From JANWXD01 sp035575135 (GTDB taxonomy: Bacteria > Acidobacteriota > Terriglobia > Bryobacterales > Bryobacteraceae), in assembly GCA_035575135.1 (NCBI GenBank), contig DATLYE010000017.1, positions 1-64,000 on the forward strand: 64,000 bases of DNA. Reading direction: 5' to 3'. Shown piece by piece: positions 8,995 through 17,964 of this stretch (position 1 is its first letter; each line of letters opens with the position of its first letter). The position numbers were made by a program, and so were the translations under genes. The notes under the pieces are model-generated. The model had not been told where the DNA came from. It was given only the letters and a program-made list of their open reading frames with translations, and ran no database searches.

Positions 8995-9882
8995 ATGCTC
9001 TATCTCGACGACGATTTCCGCGTCAAAGTCGGCCTCGCCGAAATGCTCAAAGGCGGCGTCATCATGGACGTCACCAATGCCGAGCAGGCCGTCATCGCTG
9101 AAAAGGCCGGCGCCGCCGCCGTCATGGCCCTCGAGCGCGTCCCCGCCGACATCCGCAAGGAGGGCGGCGTCGCCCGCATGGCTCCCATCCGCAAGATCCG
9201 CGAAATCATGGAGGCCGTCAGCATCCCCGTCATGGCCAAGTGCCGCATCGGCCACTTCGTCGAGGCCCGCATCCTCGAGGCTCTGGAAGTGGACTACATT
9301 GACGAAAGCGAAGTCCTCACCCCTGCCGACGAAGAGCACCACGTGGACAAGCGCGCCTTCCGCGTCCCCTTCGTCTGCGGCGCCCGCAACCTCGGCGAAG
9401 CCCTCCGCCGCATCGCCGAAGGCGCCGCCATGATCCGCACCAAAGGCGAAGCCGGCTCCGGCAACGTCGTGGAGGCGGTGCGCCACATGCGCGCCATCCA
9501 GCGCGAGATCCGGCAGCTCACCGTGCTCGGCAAAGAGGAGCGCGCCGCCGAAGCCAAACGCCTCCAGGCCCCCCTGGAGCTGGTCGAATACGTGGCCGAA
9601 CACGGCAAGCTCCCCGTGCCCAACTTCTCGGCCGGCGGCATCGCCACCCCCGCCGACGCCGCCCTCGTCATGCAACTCGGCGCCGAAGCGGTCTTCGTCG
9701 GCTCGGGCATCTTCAAGTCCGAGGACCCCGAGGCCCGCGCCCGCGCCATCGTCAAGGCCGTCACCTATTACAACGACCCCAAGAAACTGCTCGAAGCCAG
9801 CGAGGAGCTCGGCATGGCCATGCCCGGTCTGGACGTCTCCCGGCTTCCGGAATCCGAGCTGCTACAGACCCGCGGCTGGTGA
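8995..9882 (+). CDS. pdxS: Pyridoxal 5'-phosphate synthase lyase subunit PdxS
   Basis: Forms PLP from ribose 5-phosphate, glyceraldehyde 3-phosphate and ammonia supplied by PdxT. The barrel motifs are intact: KGGVIMDVTNAEQA, VMALERVPADIRKEGGVARM, the lysine in VMAKCRIGHFVEA, EVLTPADEEHH, FVCGARNLGEALRRI and NFSAGGIATPADAAL. Length is 295 residues, exactly family-like. The ATG at 8995 follows AGGGAGGAACT, a strong ribosome site; the longer frame running back to 8485 is not coding. It is followed by pdxT, giving the standard DXP-independent vitamin B6 operon. Confidence 0.98.
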   Translation: MLYLDDDFRVKVGLAEMLKGGVIMDVTNAEQAVIAEKAGAAAVMALERVPADIRKEGGVARMAPIRKIREIMEAVSIPVMAKCRIGHFVEARILEALEVDYIDESEVLTPADEEHHVDKRAFRVPFVCGARNLGEALRRIAEGAAMIRTKGEAGSGNVVEAVRHMRAIQREIRQLTVLGKEERAAEAKRLQAPLELVEYVAEHGKLPVPNFSAGGIATPADAALVMQLGAEAVFVGSGIFKSEDPEARARAIVKAVTYYNDPKKLLEASEELGMAMPGLDVSRLPESELLQTRGW

Positions 9883-9911
9883 GGTCCCGTGCCGCAAAGC
9901 AGGAAGCATCC

Positions 9912-10493
9912 ATGACCAAACGCGTCGGCGTGCTCGCGTTGCAGGGTGACTTCGACGCCCACTGCCGCGCCCTCCGGCGTGTCGGCGCCGAAGCCGTGCT
10001 GGTGCGCACCGCCGCCGAACTGGCCGCCGTGGACGGCCTCATCATCCCCGGCGGCGAAAGCACCACCATGCTGAAACTGCTCCGCGATGAGGCGCTGCTC
10101 GAACCTCTGCGCGAGTTCGGTCTCCGCCGCCCCATCTTCGGCACCTGCGCTGGCGCCATCCTGCTCGCGCGGGAAGTCTCGCGGCCCGAGCAGGAAAGCC
10201 TCGCTTTGATGGATATCGCCGTCGAGCGCAACGCCTACGGCCGCCAGCTCGACAGCCACGTCGCCCGCATCCGGCCGGAAGAGGAATTCTTGCGCCGCGC
10301 CGGGGGCGGGGAACTGGAAACGGTGTTCATCCGGGCTCCCATCATCCGCCGGACCGGTCCGGCCGTCGAGGTGCTCGCGCGTTACCGCGGCGACCCCGTC
10401 CTCGTCGAGGAGGGTATGCACCTTGCCGCCACCTTCCACCCGGAACTCACCGCCGACGACCGGATCCACCGCCTGTTTCTCTCCAGACTCTGA
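9912..10493 (+). CDS. pdxT: Pyridoxal 5'-phosphate synthase glutaminase subunit PdxT
   Basis: Glutamine amidotransferase that hydrolyses glutamine and channels ammonia to PdxS. Motifs: GVLALQGDFDAH, IIPGGEST, the nucleophile cysteine in GTCAGAILLAR, VFIRAPIIR, and the catalytic His/Glu in FHPEL near the C-terminus. From ATG 9912 (MTKRVGVLALQG) it has 193 residues, normal for the family. The upstream GTG at 9879 would overlap the end of pdxS and add an unsupported tail. It lies 29 bases after pdxS. Confidence 0.97.
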   Translation: MTKRVGVLALQGDFDAHCRALRRVGAEAVLVRTAAELAAVDGLIIPGGESTTMLKLLRDEALLEPLREFGLRRPIFGTCAGAILLAREVSRPEQESLALMDIAVERNAYGRQLDSHVARIRPEEEFLRRAGGGELETVFIRAPIIRRTGPAVEVLARYRGDPVLVEEGMHLAATFHPELTADDRIHRLFLSRL

Positions 10494-10498
10494 TTCCC

Positions 10499-10894
10499 AT
10501 GCGCATCTTGTTTGTCTGTTTCGGGAATTCCTGTCGCAGCCAGATGGCCGAAGGCTTCGCCAAAGCGCTTGCCCGCGGAATCTGGGAAGTTGATAGCGCA
10601 GGACTCCTCCCCGCCCGTGACGTCGCGCACCTGGCGCGCGAGGTCATGCGCGAAAAAGGCATCTCGCTCGAGGGGCACTACCCCAAGAGCGTGGACGAAC
10701 TCCCCCTGGCCGGCTACGACCTCATCGTGAACATGAGCGGCGAGCCGCTGCCGGGCCGCGTCACGGCGCCCGTCCTCGAGTGGGACATCCCCGATCCCAT
10801 CGGCCAGAGCGTGGACGTGTATCGCTGCGTCCGCGACGAAATCGAACGCCGCGTGCGCGAGCTTCTTGACCGCGGGCCCGGAGCCCGCCCCTGA
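10499..10894 (+). CDS. Low-molecular-weight phosphatase / arsenate-reductase-like protein
   Basis: A 131-residue protein with the CX5R phosphate-binding loop at residues 7-13 (VCFGNSCRSQMAEGF) and the late DP general-acid motif (WDIPDP, D99). This is the layout of low-molecular-weight protein tyrosine phosphatases and thioredoxin-coupled arsenate reductases. The second cysteine C12 lies inside the loop; the extra C-terminal redox cysteines of classical ArsC are not obvious, so a phosphatase role is at least as likely. It starts only 5 bases after pdxT and is probably co-transcribed, but no functional link to vitamin B6 is known to me. Confidence 0.85.
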   Translation: MRILFVCFGNSCRSQMAEGFAKALARGIWEVDSAGLLPARDVAHLAREVMREKGISLEGHYPKSVDELPLAGYDLIVNMSGEPLPGRVTAPVLEWDIPDPIGQSVDVYRCVRDEIERRVRELLDRGPGARP

Positions 10895-10916
10895 ACCGCC
10901 GGAAACCTGCCTCCGT

Positions 10917-11735
10917 TTAGTCGGTGGGCCGGGGCCGCGGCGTCGCATCCCCCGGAATCAGCCCCATCGCCCAGCGGATGGCCTCCAGCCACATCTTCTG
11001 TACGTCCGGACGGTCCCAGACGTCCTCCCGGTGCCCGAGGCTCGTGTAAAAGACCCGCCCTTTGCCGTACGTCCGCACCCACGTCACGGCGAAATCCTTG
11101 TCCGTGCGGTGCACCCCCTTGCGCGTCAGGTCAATCTTGTCCGCATCAAGCCGCATCAGCACCCGCACCTTTTCCCGGGAAAAATCCTTGATCTGGTAGA
11201 TCTCGTCGTAGATCGTAAATCGTGCCGGAAAAGGCTTCATGGCCGGAAAATCCGGATCCTCGACAATGATCGGCGCCTCGAACTGGTTCCAGGGATGCAG
11301 GTCGAAGTAGCCGCCGATCATCTCGCCGTACTCCGGCCATTTGTAGAACGTGTCGGTGGCGCTGTGCGCGCCCAGAAAACCTTTGCCGTCGTCGCGCACA
11401 AACGACAGCAATGCGGCTTTCTGCTCCTCGTCCATGTCCAGCTCGCCCGTCGTGTAGAAAAACACCGCGTCGAAATAGTCCAGATTCTTAGCGTTGCCAC
11501 CCAGCTTTTTCTTGGTGAGCAACTGCGTGTCCGTGCGGATGTAGGTGTCATAGAGCCCGGATTCCTGCCCGATCTTCCACACCGTGCCCAGGGCGTGCGA
11601 AACCGAGTCGTGCTGAAAGCCCTTGACCGCACCGATCGCCAGAAGCTTCTTCTTCTTGGTCTGCGCCCCGAGCGGCGCGGCCACCACAGTCGTGACGAAC
11701 AATAAGACGAAACCGAATACGGCAGTTCGCTTCAT
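10917..11735 (-). CDS. Exported ThuA-domain protein
   Basis: ThuA-like fold, related to class I glutamine amidotransferases and often linked to trehalose or glycoside use. A signal peptide follows MKRTAVFGFVLLFVTTVVAAPLGA. The body shows KGFQHDSVSHAL, DYFDAVFFYTTGEL, DDGKGFLGAHSATDTFY, HPWNQFEAP and GKGRVFYTSLGHRED, all typical ThuA motifs. ATG at 11735 sits behind GGAGG (AACTGGAGGTTGCCG); the frame upstream to 11762 adds only non-signal residues. It ends convergently with the phosphatase gene. It lies 58 bases after the SDR gene on the same strand and could belong to that transcript. Confidence 0.88.
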   Translation of the reverse strand: MKRTAVFGFVLLFVTTVVAAPLGAQTKKKKLLAIGAVKGFQHDSVSHALGTVWKIGQESGLYDTYIRTDTQLLTKKKLGGNAKNLDYFDAVFFYTTGELDMDEEQKAALLSFVRDDGKGFLGAHSATDTFYKWPEYGEMIGGYFDLHPWNQFEAPIIVEDPDFPAMKPFPARFTIYDEIYQIKDFSREKVRVLMRLDADKIDLTRKGVHRTDKDFAVTWVRTYGKGRVFYTSLGHREDVWDRPDVQKMWLEAIRWAMGLIPGDATPRPRPTD

Positions 11736-11793
11736 CGGCAACCTCCAGTTCGCAACAATCATCTCACACTCCCGCTCTGCCGAGGGCCTTCCG

Positions 11794-12630
11794 TTACAGC
11801 TTCTGCACCCGGCGCAGGGTGAACAGTTCCGGCTGGCTGTTGGCGTGCTCCAGCCGCCGCCAATCGTCCTCGACGTGCAGCATCTTGCCCGTGATGTGAT
11901 TGGAGCGTTCCGAAGCCAGAAAAAACGCCAGCTCGATCTGTTCCTCCGGCGGGCAGCCCCCCGTCAGCTGGACCGCCCGCGCCCGCTCCAGTTCCTTTTG
12001 TCCCGCTCGTTCCCCGGCCCGTAAAATTTCGTCCGTCATGTGCGTGTAGGCCCCGCCGGGAGAAAAACAGTTGACCTGCACGTTGGCGTCCCGCACTTCT
12101 TCGGCCACGGTCTCCACCAAGCGCGCCAGCGCGGCCTTGGAGGTCGCATAGGCAGAAAAGTTCGGCCGCGGCTGCGCCGCGCCCCCTCCCGTCAGAACGA
12201 TGATCTTGCCCGAGCGCCGCCCGATCATCTCCGGCAGCACCGCGCGGCAGACATGCATCACCCCCACCAGGTTCACGCTCACGGTCGCCGCCCACGCCGC
12301 CGGATCCGTATCCCACAGCGGCCCGATCGGCCCCTGGATCGCCGCCGCCGCCACCAGAATGTCCGTCCCGCCGAACACCTCGCGCATGCGCGTCACCGCA
12401 CCGCAGACCGCGGCGTAGTCCCTCACGTCGGCCGCCAGGGGCAGCGACCGGCCGCCCGCATGCGCAATCTCCAGGTGCACCAGTTCCAGTTCCGCGCGGC
12501 TCCGCGCCAGCAATCCCACGCCCGCTCCGGCCGCCGCGAAGCCCAGGGCCAGCCGCTTGCCGATTCCTCGGCCCGCCCCGGTGATCAGCACGCTTCGACC
12601 GTCGAATCGCTGCGCCACGGCTCGCGCCAC
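11794..12630 (-). CDS. Short-chain dehydrogenase/reductase
   Basis: A 278-residue SDR with the cofactor motif TGAGRGIG (17-24), the strand motif ILVAAAA at the usual NNAG position (degenerate), and the catalytic YATSK pair Y161/K165. The usual catalytic serine segment reads VLTGGGAAQ, so the serine appears to be replaced; activity may rely on the neighbouring threonine or be altered. It starts 18 bases downstream of alr and probably shares its transcript. The substrate is unknown. Confidence 0.85.
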   Translation of the reverse strand: MARAVAQRFDGRSVLITGAGRGIGKRLALGFAAAGAGVGLLARSRAELELVHLEIAHAGGRSLPLAADVRDYAAVCGAVTRMREVFGGTDILVAAAAIQGPIGPLWDTDPAAWAATVSVNLVGVMHVCRAVLPEMIGRRSGKIIVLTGGGAAQPRPNFSAYATSKAALARLVETVAEEVRDANVQVNCFSPGGAYTHMTDEILRAGERAGQKELERARAVQLTGGCPPEEQIELAFFLASERSNHITGKMLHVEDDWRRLEHANSQPELFTLRRVQKL

Positions 12631-12648
12631 CCCCGGTAGTATATCGGC

Positions 12649-13788
12649 TCACACGTACAGGCGCGGTACCCGGGCGCTGATTCCGCACAGCACGCTGTAG
12701 GAGATGGTTCCCGCCCAGCGGGCGATCTGCTGGGCGTCCACCGCCACCTCCCCTTCGCGCCCCAGCAGTGTCACCGTATCCCCCGGCCGCAATTGCGGCG
12801 CATGGCTGATGTCAATCGTGGTCAGATCCATCGAAACCGCACCCAGCACCGGCGCCAGCCGCCCCCCGGCAATCACCTTGCCCCGGTTCGAAAGCCGGTG
12901 CGGGTAGCCGTCTGCGTAGCCCGCCGCCAGCACCGCGATTCGCATCGGGCGCGGCGCGCGGTACATCGCCCCGTAACCGATCTCCGCCCCCGCCGGGACG
13001 TCCTTGACCGCCACAATCACCGCCTTCCAGCTCAGCGCCGGGCGCACCTCCAGGACCCGCGCCGGCGCCGGGCCCCGCGCCGGAGAAACGTAGCCGTACA
13101 GCACATGGCCCGGCCGTACCATGTTCCGCCACGCCTCCCGCCGCCCGAAGGCCAGCGGATTGCTGCTGGAGACGTGCACCCAGCGCGGCGCCACGCCCGC
13201 GCGGCCCAGTTGCGCCACCAGCTCGCCGAAGATCGCCAGCTGCCGCTCCGTCTGATCCCGCGTGTAATCCGCCGACGACGCCAGGTGCGTCATGATGCCT
13301 TCCATCTCCAGCCTCCGCGCCGTCGCCAGCGCCGCAAGGATCGCTCCGGCATCCGGCGCCACACCCAGCCGGTGCATCCCCGTGTCCACCTTGAGGTGGA
13401 AGGCGATCCTCCGCCCGGCGGCCTCGGCCGCCGCATCCAGCTCCCGCATCTGCTCGAGCGTATGCACGACCGGCGTCAGTTCGTGCCGGAGTATCAGCTC
13501 CCGCTCCCACGCGAGCAGGTCCGCCATCACCAGAATCCGCGCCCGGATGCCGGCCTCCCGCAGCGCCGCTCCTTCGGCGGCGTGGCTTACCGCGAACCAC
13601 CGCGCACCCGCGGCCTCCAGCGCCCGCGACACCGCCGCGGCCCCGTGCCCGTAGGCGTCCGCCTTGACCACCGGCATCACCTCCACGTGCTCGCCCACCA
13701 GCCCCTGCACGGCGCGGAAATTCGCCACAATCTGGCCCAGGGAGACCTCCACCCAGCACCGCCGTCCGGACCTCTGCGCGGCGTTCAT
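12649..13788 (-). CDS. alr: Alanine racemase
   Basis: PLP enzyme making D-alanine for peptidoglycan. The PLP lysine is K42 in VMPVVKADAYGHG; the second catalytic base is Y272 in EIGYGAMYRAP. KVDTGMHRLG, WVHVSSSNPLAF and VSMDLTTIDI are further family motifs, and the C-terminal domain has GDTVTLLG. Length is 379 residues, typical. The ATG at 13788 overlaps the stop of the upstream glycosyltransferase by 4 bases (ATGA), so the long upstream frame is not used. Its position at the end of a glycosyltransferase series suggests a combined envelope operon. Confidence 0.96.
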   Translation of the reverse strand: MNAAQRSGRRCWVEVSLGQIVANFRAVQGLVGEHVEVMPVVKADAYGHGAAAVSRALEAAGARWFAVSHAAEGAALREAGIRARILVMADLLAWERELILRHELTPVVHTLEQMRELDAAAEAAGRRIAFHLKVDTGMHRLGVAPDAGAILAALATARRLEMEGIMTHLASSADYTRDQTERQLAIFGELVAQLGRAGVAPRWVHVSSSNPLAFGRREAWRNMVRPGHVLYGYVSPARGPAPARVLEVRPALSWKAVIVAVKDVPAGAEIGYGAMYRAPRPMRIAVLAAGYADGYPHRLSNRGKVIAGGRLAPVLGAVSMDLTTIDISHAPQLRPGDTVTLLGREGEVAVDAQQIARWAGTISYSVLCGISARVPRLYV

Positions 13789-14864
13789 CGGCGAGCCAGC
13801 CGCTCGAAGAGCTGTTCGTAAGCCTCCGTCACCGCCTCCCAGCGGTAGCGCTCCCGCACTCGCTCCTGCGCCTTCCGCCGCCACTCCTCCCGCTCGTTCT
13901 CCTCCATCGTTAAAACCGCACGGATCTTCTCCGGCAGGTCCTCGCGGAACGGAATCGCCGCGCCGGAGGCCACCTCCGCATTTTCCGGCGTGTCCAGATA
14001 CAGCACGAGCGCGCCCCGCCCCATGGCCTCGATCAGCGCCGGATGCGTCCCGCCTACTTCCGTCGCGTGGATGTAGGCGAAACAGTGCGACAGCAGTTCG
14101 TGATAGCCCCGCCCGTAAATCGCTCCCGGAAACAAAATCCGCGGATCGCGCGTCTGGCGCACCTGCCGCACGTAGTCGGCCGCGTAGGGCGCATCGCCCA
14201 CCATCACCAGCCGGTGGTTGCCGGCGACCTGCTCGAAGGCTTCCCGCACCATCAGCGCGTTGTTCTCCGGCTCCATGCGGCTCACGTAGAGGAAATAACA
14301 TCCCGGCCGCAGGCCCAGACGGTCCAGCGCTTCCGTCGTCTCGAGTTTGCCGGTCTCGGCCCCGTAAGGAATGTAGGTCGTCTCCTTGGCGTAGCGGTGA
14401 AAGTAGTAATTGCTGATGGTCCGCGCGTCCGCCACCACCACCGAGGGAAACCACGTCGCCAGGCGCTCGGAAACCAGATACCAGGACTTGGCCAGCGCGT
14501 TCCACTTGCGCCGCCGCCGCTCGATGCCGTCCACGTTCAGCACGACAGGAATGCCCGCCAGGCGCGGCAGCAGCGTGAAGACGGCGTTGGCGGCGTTACA
14601 GTACAGTGCGGCGTCCGCCCCGCGCCGCAGGAGATCCAGCGTGGACAGAAAGGTGTGCACCACCGTGTCCAGGTACTTGTGGCGGATCGTGGGCAGGTGG
14701 ACCAGCCGGGCTCCGCGCCACTCTGCGGGCCCCCTTCGGCCCCGGCAGTAAACTGTCACTTCGTGGCCGCGCGACGCCAGCCGGGCCGACAATTCTTCTG
14801 CGAAGGTTTCAAAGCCGCCGTAACGCCCCGGAACCCCGCGCGTGCCCAGAATGGCCAGCTTCAT
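13785..14864 (-). CDS. Glycosyltransferase of the GT4 type (DUF1972-like N-terminus)
   Basis: GT-B glycosyltransferase of 359 residues. The N-terminus MKLAILGTRGVPGRYGGFETFAEEL is characteristic of the DUF1972 group of rhamnosyl- or related transferases. The donor-binding half has FLYVSRMEPENN, LVMVGDAPYA, YIHATEVGGTHPALIEAMGRG and a loop with EVASGAAIPF. No signal peptide or membrane segment is seen, so it acts at the cytoplasmic face. It abuts the upstream GT2 gene (one base between stop 14865 and start 14864) and overlaps alr downstream. Probably builds a surface polysaccharide. Confidence 0.9.
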   Translation of the reverse strand: MKLAILGTRGVPGRYGGFETFAEELSARLASRGHEVTVYCRGRRGPAEWRGARLVHLPTIRHKYLDTVVHTFLSTLDLLRRGADAALYCNAANAVFTLLPRLAGIPVVLNVDGIERRRRKWNALAKSWYLVSERLATWFPSVVVADARTISNYYFHRYAKETTYIPYGAETGKLETTEALDRLGLRPGCYFLYVSRMEPENNALMVREAFEQVAGNHRLVMVGDAPYAADYVRQVRQTRDPRILFPGAIYGRGYHELLSHCFAYIHATEVGGTHPALIEAMGRGALVLYLDTPENAEVASGAAIPFREDLPEKIRAVLTMEENEREEWRRKAQERVRERYRWEAVTEAYEQLFERLARR

Positions 14865-15914
14865 CTAGCCGCGCGCCGCCCGCGAGTGGGCCATCACCCG
14901 CGGCCGGGCATTCGGAGCCGGCCGGCTCACCGGCAGGTACCGGAACCAGCTGGCCAGATACTCGTCATTCACGCGCCGCCGCTTCATGATCTCCCGCCGC
15001 TTGGCCCACACGCGCTTCCAGTTCTTCGCCAGATACCAGAACGCCTTGAGCGAGGTGTGCTCCCGCAGCAGGCAGCAGCCGATCACCAACAGATCCCGCG
15101 CCGTGATCGAGAAAAAATTCCTCCGGTACAGGTCCGGAGTCATGTTCTTGATCCGCATCAGGAACCGGTTCTTCACCGAGTGCATGTTGATCACCGGCGG
15201 CAGCGCCCGCCGGTTGCCGGGCAGCACCTTGCGCACGTGATAACCCCGCGCATGCGGCGTGTAGATGCACCGCCAGCCCAGCAACTGCGCCCGCCAGGCC
15301 ACGTCCGCATCCTCCCGGTACACGAAAAAGTCCGGATCGAAAAACTCCCCGTTGACCGACACATCCTCGATCATCTCCCGCCGGTACAGCGCCGCCGCCG
15401 CCGAGGCGCCGAACACGTATTCGTAGTGCAGGAAATGCCCGTTGTCCACCTGCTGGCTGCCGCGGTCCAGATGGCGCAGCATGGGCGTAAAGTAAATCCC
15501 CGTCGAGTCCACCAGCGGGCGATCCGGCACTTCGAAGCTGGCGCTCATCGTCAGCAGCTTGCCGCACACCGAGCCGATGCGCGGATGGATGTGCCCCGCC
15601 GCCACCATCGCCTGAATGAAGCCGGGATTGAGCAGCACGTCCGGGTTCAGCGTCAGCACCCACTGGCCCGACGACAGCCCGATCGCCTGATTCTGCGCCG
15701 CCGCAAACCCGATGTTCTCCCGGTTGTACACCACCATGCAGCGGTCTTCAAATTCCCGCAGGATCTCCGCCGTGCCGTCCGCCGAAGCGTTGTCCACGAC
15801 GATGACTTCCTTGTGGGGATACTTCTGGGCCAAAACCGACTCCAGACACTTCCGGATGAACCGCTCGCTGTTGTAGGTGACGATCGTGACCGAAACCAGA
15901 TCATTGTATGCCAT
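14865..15914 (-). CDS. Glycosyltransferase family 2 protein
   Basis: GT-A glycosyltransferase of 349 residues. Motifs: VSVTIVTYNSERFIRKCLESVL, EVIVVDNASADGT, ENIGFAAAQNQAI, the DxD-like LTLNPDVLL, and the acceptor motif FFVYREDADVAWRAQLLG. The HVRK segment and basic C-terminus (KNWKRVWAKRREIMKRRR) suggest peripheral membrane association. It resembles dTDP-rhamnose-type transferases, but the sugar is not assignable. It is the second-to-last glycosyltransferase in a five-gene run. Confidence 0.9.
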   Translation of the reverse strand: MAYNDLVSVTIVTYNSERFIRKCLESVLAQKYPHKEVIVVDNASADGTAEILREFEDRCMVVYNRENIGFAAAQNQAIGLSSGQWVLTLNPDVLLNPGFIQAMVAAGHIHPRIGSVCGKLLTMSASFEVPDRPLVDSTGIYFTPMLRHLDRGSQQVDNGHFLHYEYVFGASAAAALYRREMIEDVSVNGEFFDPDFFVYREDADVAWRAQLLGWRCIYTPHARGYHVRKVLPGNRRALPPVINMHSVKNRFLMRIKNMTPDLYRRNFFSITARDLLVIGCCLLREHTSLKAFWYLAKNWKRVWAKRREIMKRRRVNDEYLASWFRYLPVSRPAPNARPRVMAHSRAARG

Positions 15915-15928
15915 GCGCGTGAATCCGC

Positions 15929-16915
15929 CTACGAAACAGGTGCCTGAACTCTTTCTTGCTCCGCTCGTTGCTGCAACCGGTCAGCCGAACCAGCCGCATG
16001 CGGCTGCCTCCGATACAGAAACTGACGCCAGGCGAGCCCGGCCACACGGCCGAATACCCGCACAGGACCGCTGCTGCGCTCCCGCGCGATCCCCGCTACC
16101 ATGCGAAGCACCGAACCTGCAACCACCGAGGCGCACACCACCCGGAAGGCGCCGGGCCCGTAATGCTTCGCCGCGTACCTCAGAAGGCTACTATACCAGC
16201 AAACTTCGCGGTCTTCTTGTGAAATCCTCCGCACCGACGCCGCTCCCGCGTGCCGGGCCCGGCACTCCGGCCGGTACACCACCCGCCATCCGCCCTCACG
16301 CAGCCGCTTCAAGAAATCCACGTCCTCGAACCAGATCGGATAAAACCCCTCGTCAAAGCCGCCCACCTGCTCCCAGGCCGCTCGGCGGATCAGCAGGAAC
16401 GCCCCGGCCGGTTGCTCGATCCCGGCGGGCCGGCTCCAGTCGAAATCCAGACAGCGGTAGCGGCGGTTGACGGGATTGCCCGGCCAGAGCCGGTTGAGAC
16501 CCAGAATCTCGAACGCCAGCGCCGCCGCAGTCGGGAATCGCCGGATCGCGAATCCTCTTTGCGGCTGCCCGTCCGGTCCTATCAGCTGGCCCGCCGCCGC
16601 CCCCACCTCCGGCGCCTTGCACGCCGCAACCAGCGGAGCGGGCGAATCCAGAAGCACCGTGTCCGGATTCAGCAACAGTACAAACGGCGCCTCCAGCCCC
16701 CGGATTCCCTGGTTGGCGGCTCCCGCGAATCCCCGGTTCATGCGGTTGCCGATCCAACCAACGCCCTCGCGCCTCCGCACCTCGCCCTCCGTCGCATCCC
16801 CTGAGGCGTTGTCCACCACCACGACGTCGTCCGCCCACCGCCGCAGCGCATCCAGACACGGCCCGATCTCCGCCTCCGAGTTCCACGTCACCACCACCGC
16901 GCCGAGCCTGCTCAT
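15929..16915 (-). CDS. Glycosyltransferase family 2 protein
   Basis: A 328-residue GT2 enzyme: GAVVVTWNSEAEIGPCLDAL, DVVVVDNASGDAT, NRGFAGAANQGIRGL, the donor/metal motif LLLNPDTVLLDSP and the acceptor motif YPIWFEDVDFLKRLREGGW. The true start is ATG 16915, which overlaps the stop of the upstream GT2 gene (ATGA). Open frame further upstream is antisense noise. Tightly coupled neighbours imply sequential sugar additions to one glycan. Confidence 0.9.
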   Translation of the reverse strand: MSRLGAVVVTWNSEAEIGPCLDALRRWADDVVVVDNASGDATEGEVRRREGVGWIGNRMNRGFAGAANQGIRGLEAPFVLLLNPDTVLLDSPAPLVAACKAPEVGAAAGQLIGPDGQPQRGFAIRRFPTAAALAFEILGLNRLWPGNPVNRRYRCLDFDWSRPAGIEQPAGAFLLIRRAAWEQVGGFDEGFYPIWFEDVDFLKRLREGGWRVVYRPECRARHAGAASVRRISQEDREVCWYSSLLRYAAKHYGPGAFRVVCASVVAGSVLRMVAGIARERSSGPVRVFGRVAGLAWRQFLYRRQPHAAGSADRLQQRAEQERVQAPVS

Positions 16916-17916
16916 GTCAGTGCGAAATACAGCCGCCAGTACAGGTCCGCTCCGGCCCGCTGCTGTGCGGCCCGCAGCTGGCCTTCGCTCTCCGCCAGAA
17001 TCGCCCCGAGCAGCCTGCCGTCGTTCCGCGCCGCCTGCGCCCGGAGTGAACCGAACTTGCGCAGCCCTTCCAGCTTGCCCCGCACATAGGCTCCCGCCGC
17101 TCCGTGCCGCAGCGCCACCAGACCCCACAGCAGCTGCGCCACCAGCACCCGCCACGCCTGCCGGCGCAAAAACTCCGCAGGATAATGCTTGGCCACCAGC
17201 AGCAACTGATTGCGGGCCACGCGCCGCACCGTCTCCGGATGCCATTGCCCGCGCGTCGCCCCTCCTACGTGATAGGCCACCGCCTCCGGCACGTACAGCC
17301 CCCGGCAGCCGGCCAACGCGCAGCGCAAACTAAACTCGACATCCTCCATGAACGACTCGAACGCCTCGTCCAACCCCCCCACCCGTTCGAAGAGCTCGCG
17401 CCGCAGCAGAGCCGCCGTCAGCGGCGCAAACGCGATCGGCCGCCTCGCGTTCCACTCCGGCCCGTCCTTGCGGCGCTGCCCCACTCGCCAGGCGCAGCCT
17501 CCCCGGCACAGCGCGTCGAAGGTGCCGTCCAGCGCATCCCTGCGGCTCCACTCGAGCAGTTTCCCCGTCAGAAACCACGCCTCCTGCTCCCGCCCGGCCT
17601 CCAGCATGCGCTCCAGCCAGTCCTCGGCCAGTTCCACGTCGTTGTTGAGTACGGCCACCCAGCTTCCGGCCGACTCCTGCACCCCGACGTTTACGGCGCG
17701 GCTGAAGCCCCGGTTGCGCCCGAGTTCGATCACCCGCGCACCCCGGCTGGCGGCTTCCTCCTGGGAGCCGTCCGCCGAGCCGTTGTCCACCACCACGATC
17801 TCCCCGAACGGAACCGTCTGCCGCGCCAGGCTCTCCAGCAGCCGCACCAGTAGCGGGCGGCTGTTCCAGTTCGGAATGATCGCAGTGACTCCCTCCACGG
17901 CTTTCACGGGGCTCAC
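16912..17916 (-). CDS. Glycosyltransferase family 2 protein
   Basis: A 334-residue GT2 enzyme with VTAIIPNWNSRPLLVRLLESL, EIVVVDNGSADGSQ, NRGFSRAVNVGVQES, VAVLNNDVELAEDW and the acceptor motif FESFMEDVEFSLRCALAG. The pattern matches rhamnosyltransferase-like O-antigen or exopolysaccharide enzymes. It lies 48 bases downstream of the DPM1-like gene and overlaps the next GT2 gene by 4 bases. Confidence 0.9.
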   Translation of the reverse strand: MSPVKAVEGVTAIIPNWNSRPLLVRLLESLARQTVPFGEIVVVDNGSADGSQEEAASRGARVIELGRNRGFSRAVNVGVQESAGSWVAVLNNDVELAEDWLERMLEAGREQEAWFLTGKLLEWSRRDALDGTFDALCRGGCAWRVGQRRKDGPEWNARRPIAFAPLTAALLRRELFERVGGLDEAFESFMEDVEFSLRCALAGCRGLYVPEAVAYHVGGATRGQWHPETVRRVARNQLLLVAKHYPAEFLRRQAWRVLVAQLLWGLVALRHGAAGAYVRGKLEGLRKFGSLRAQAARNDGRLLGAILAESEGQLRAAQQRAGADLYWRLYFALT

Positions 17917-17964
17917 CCTTGCCAGGGCAGGAACGGAGGGGCGGGCGGGTCAGGGGCTATCATA

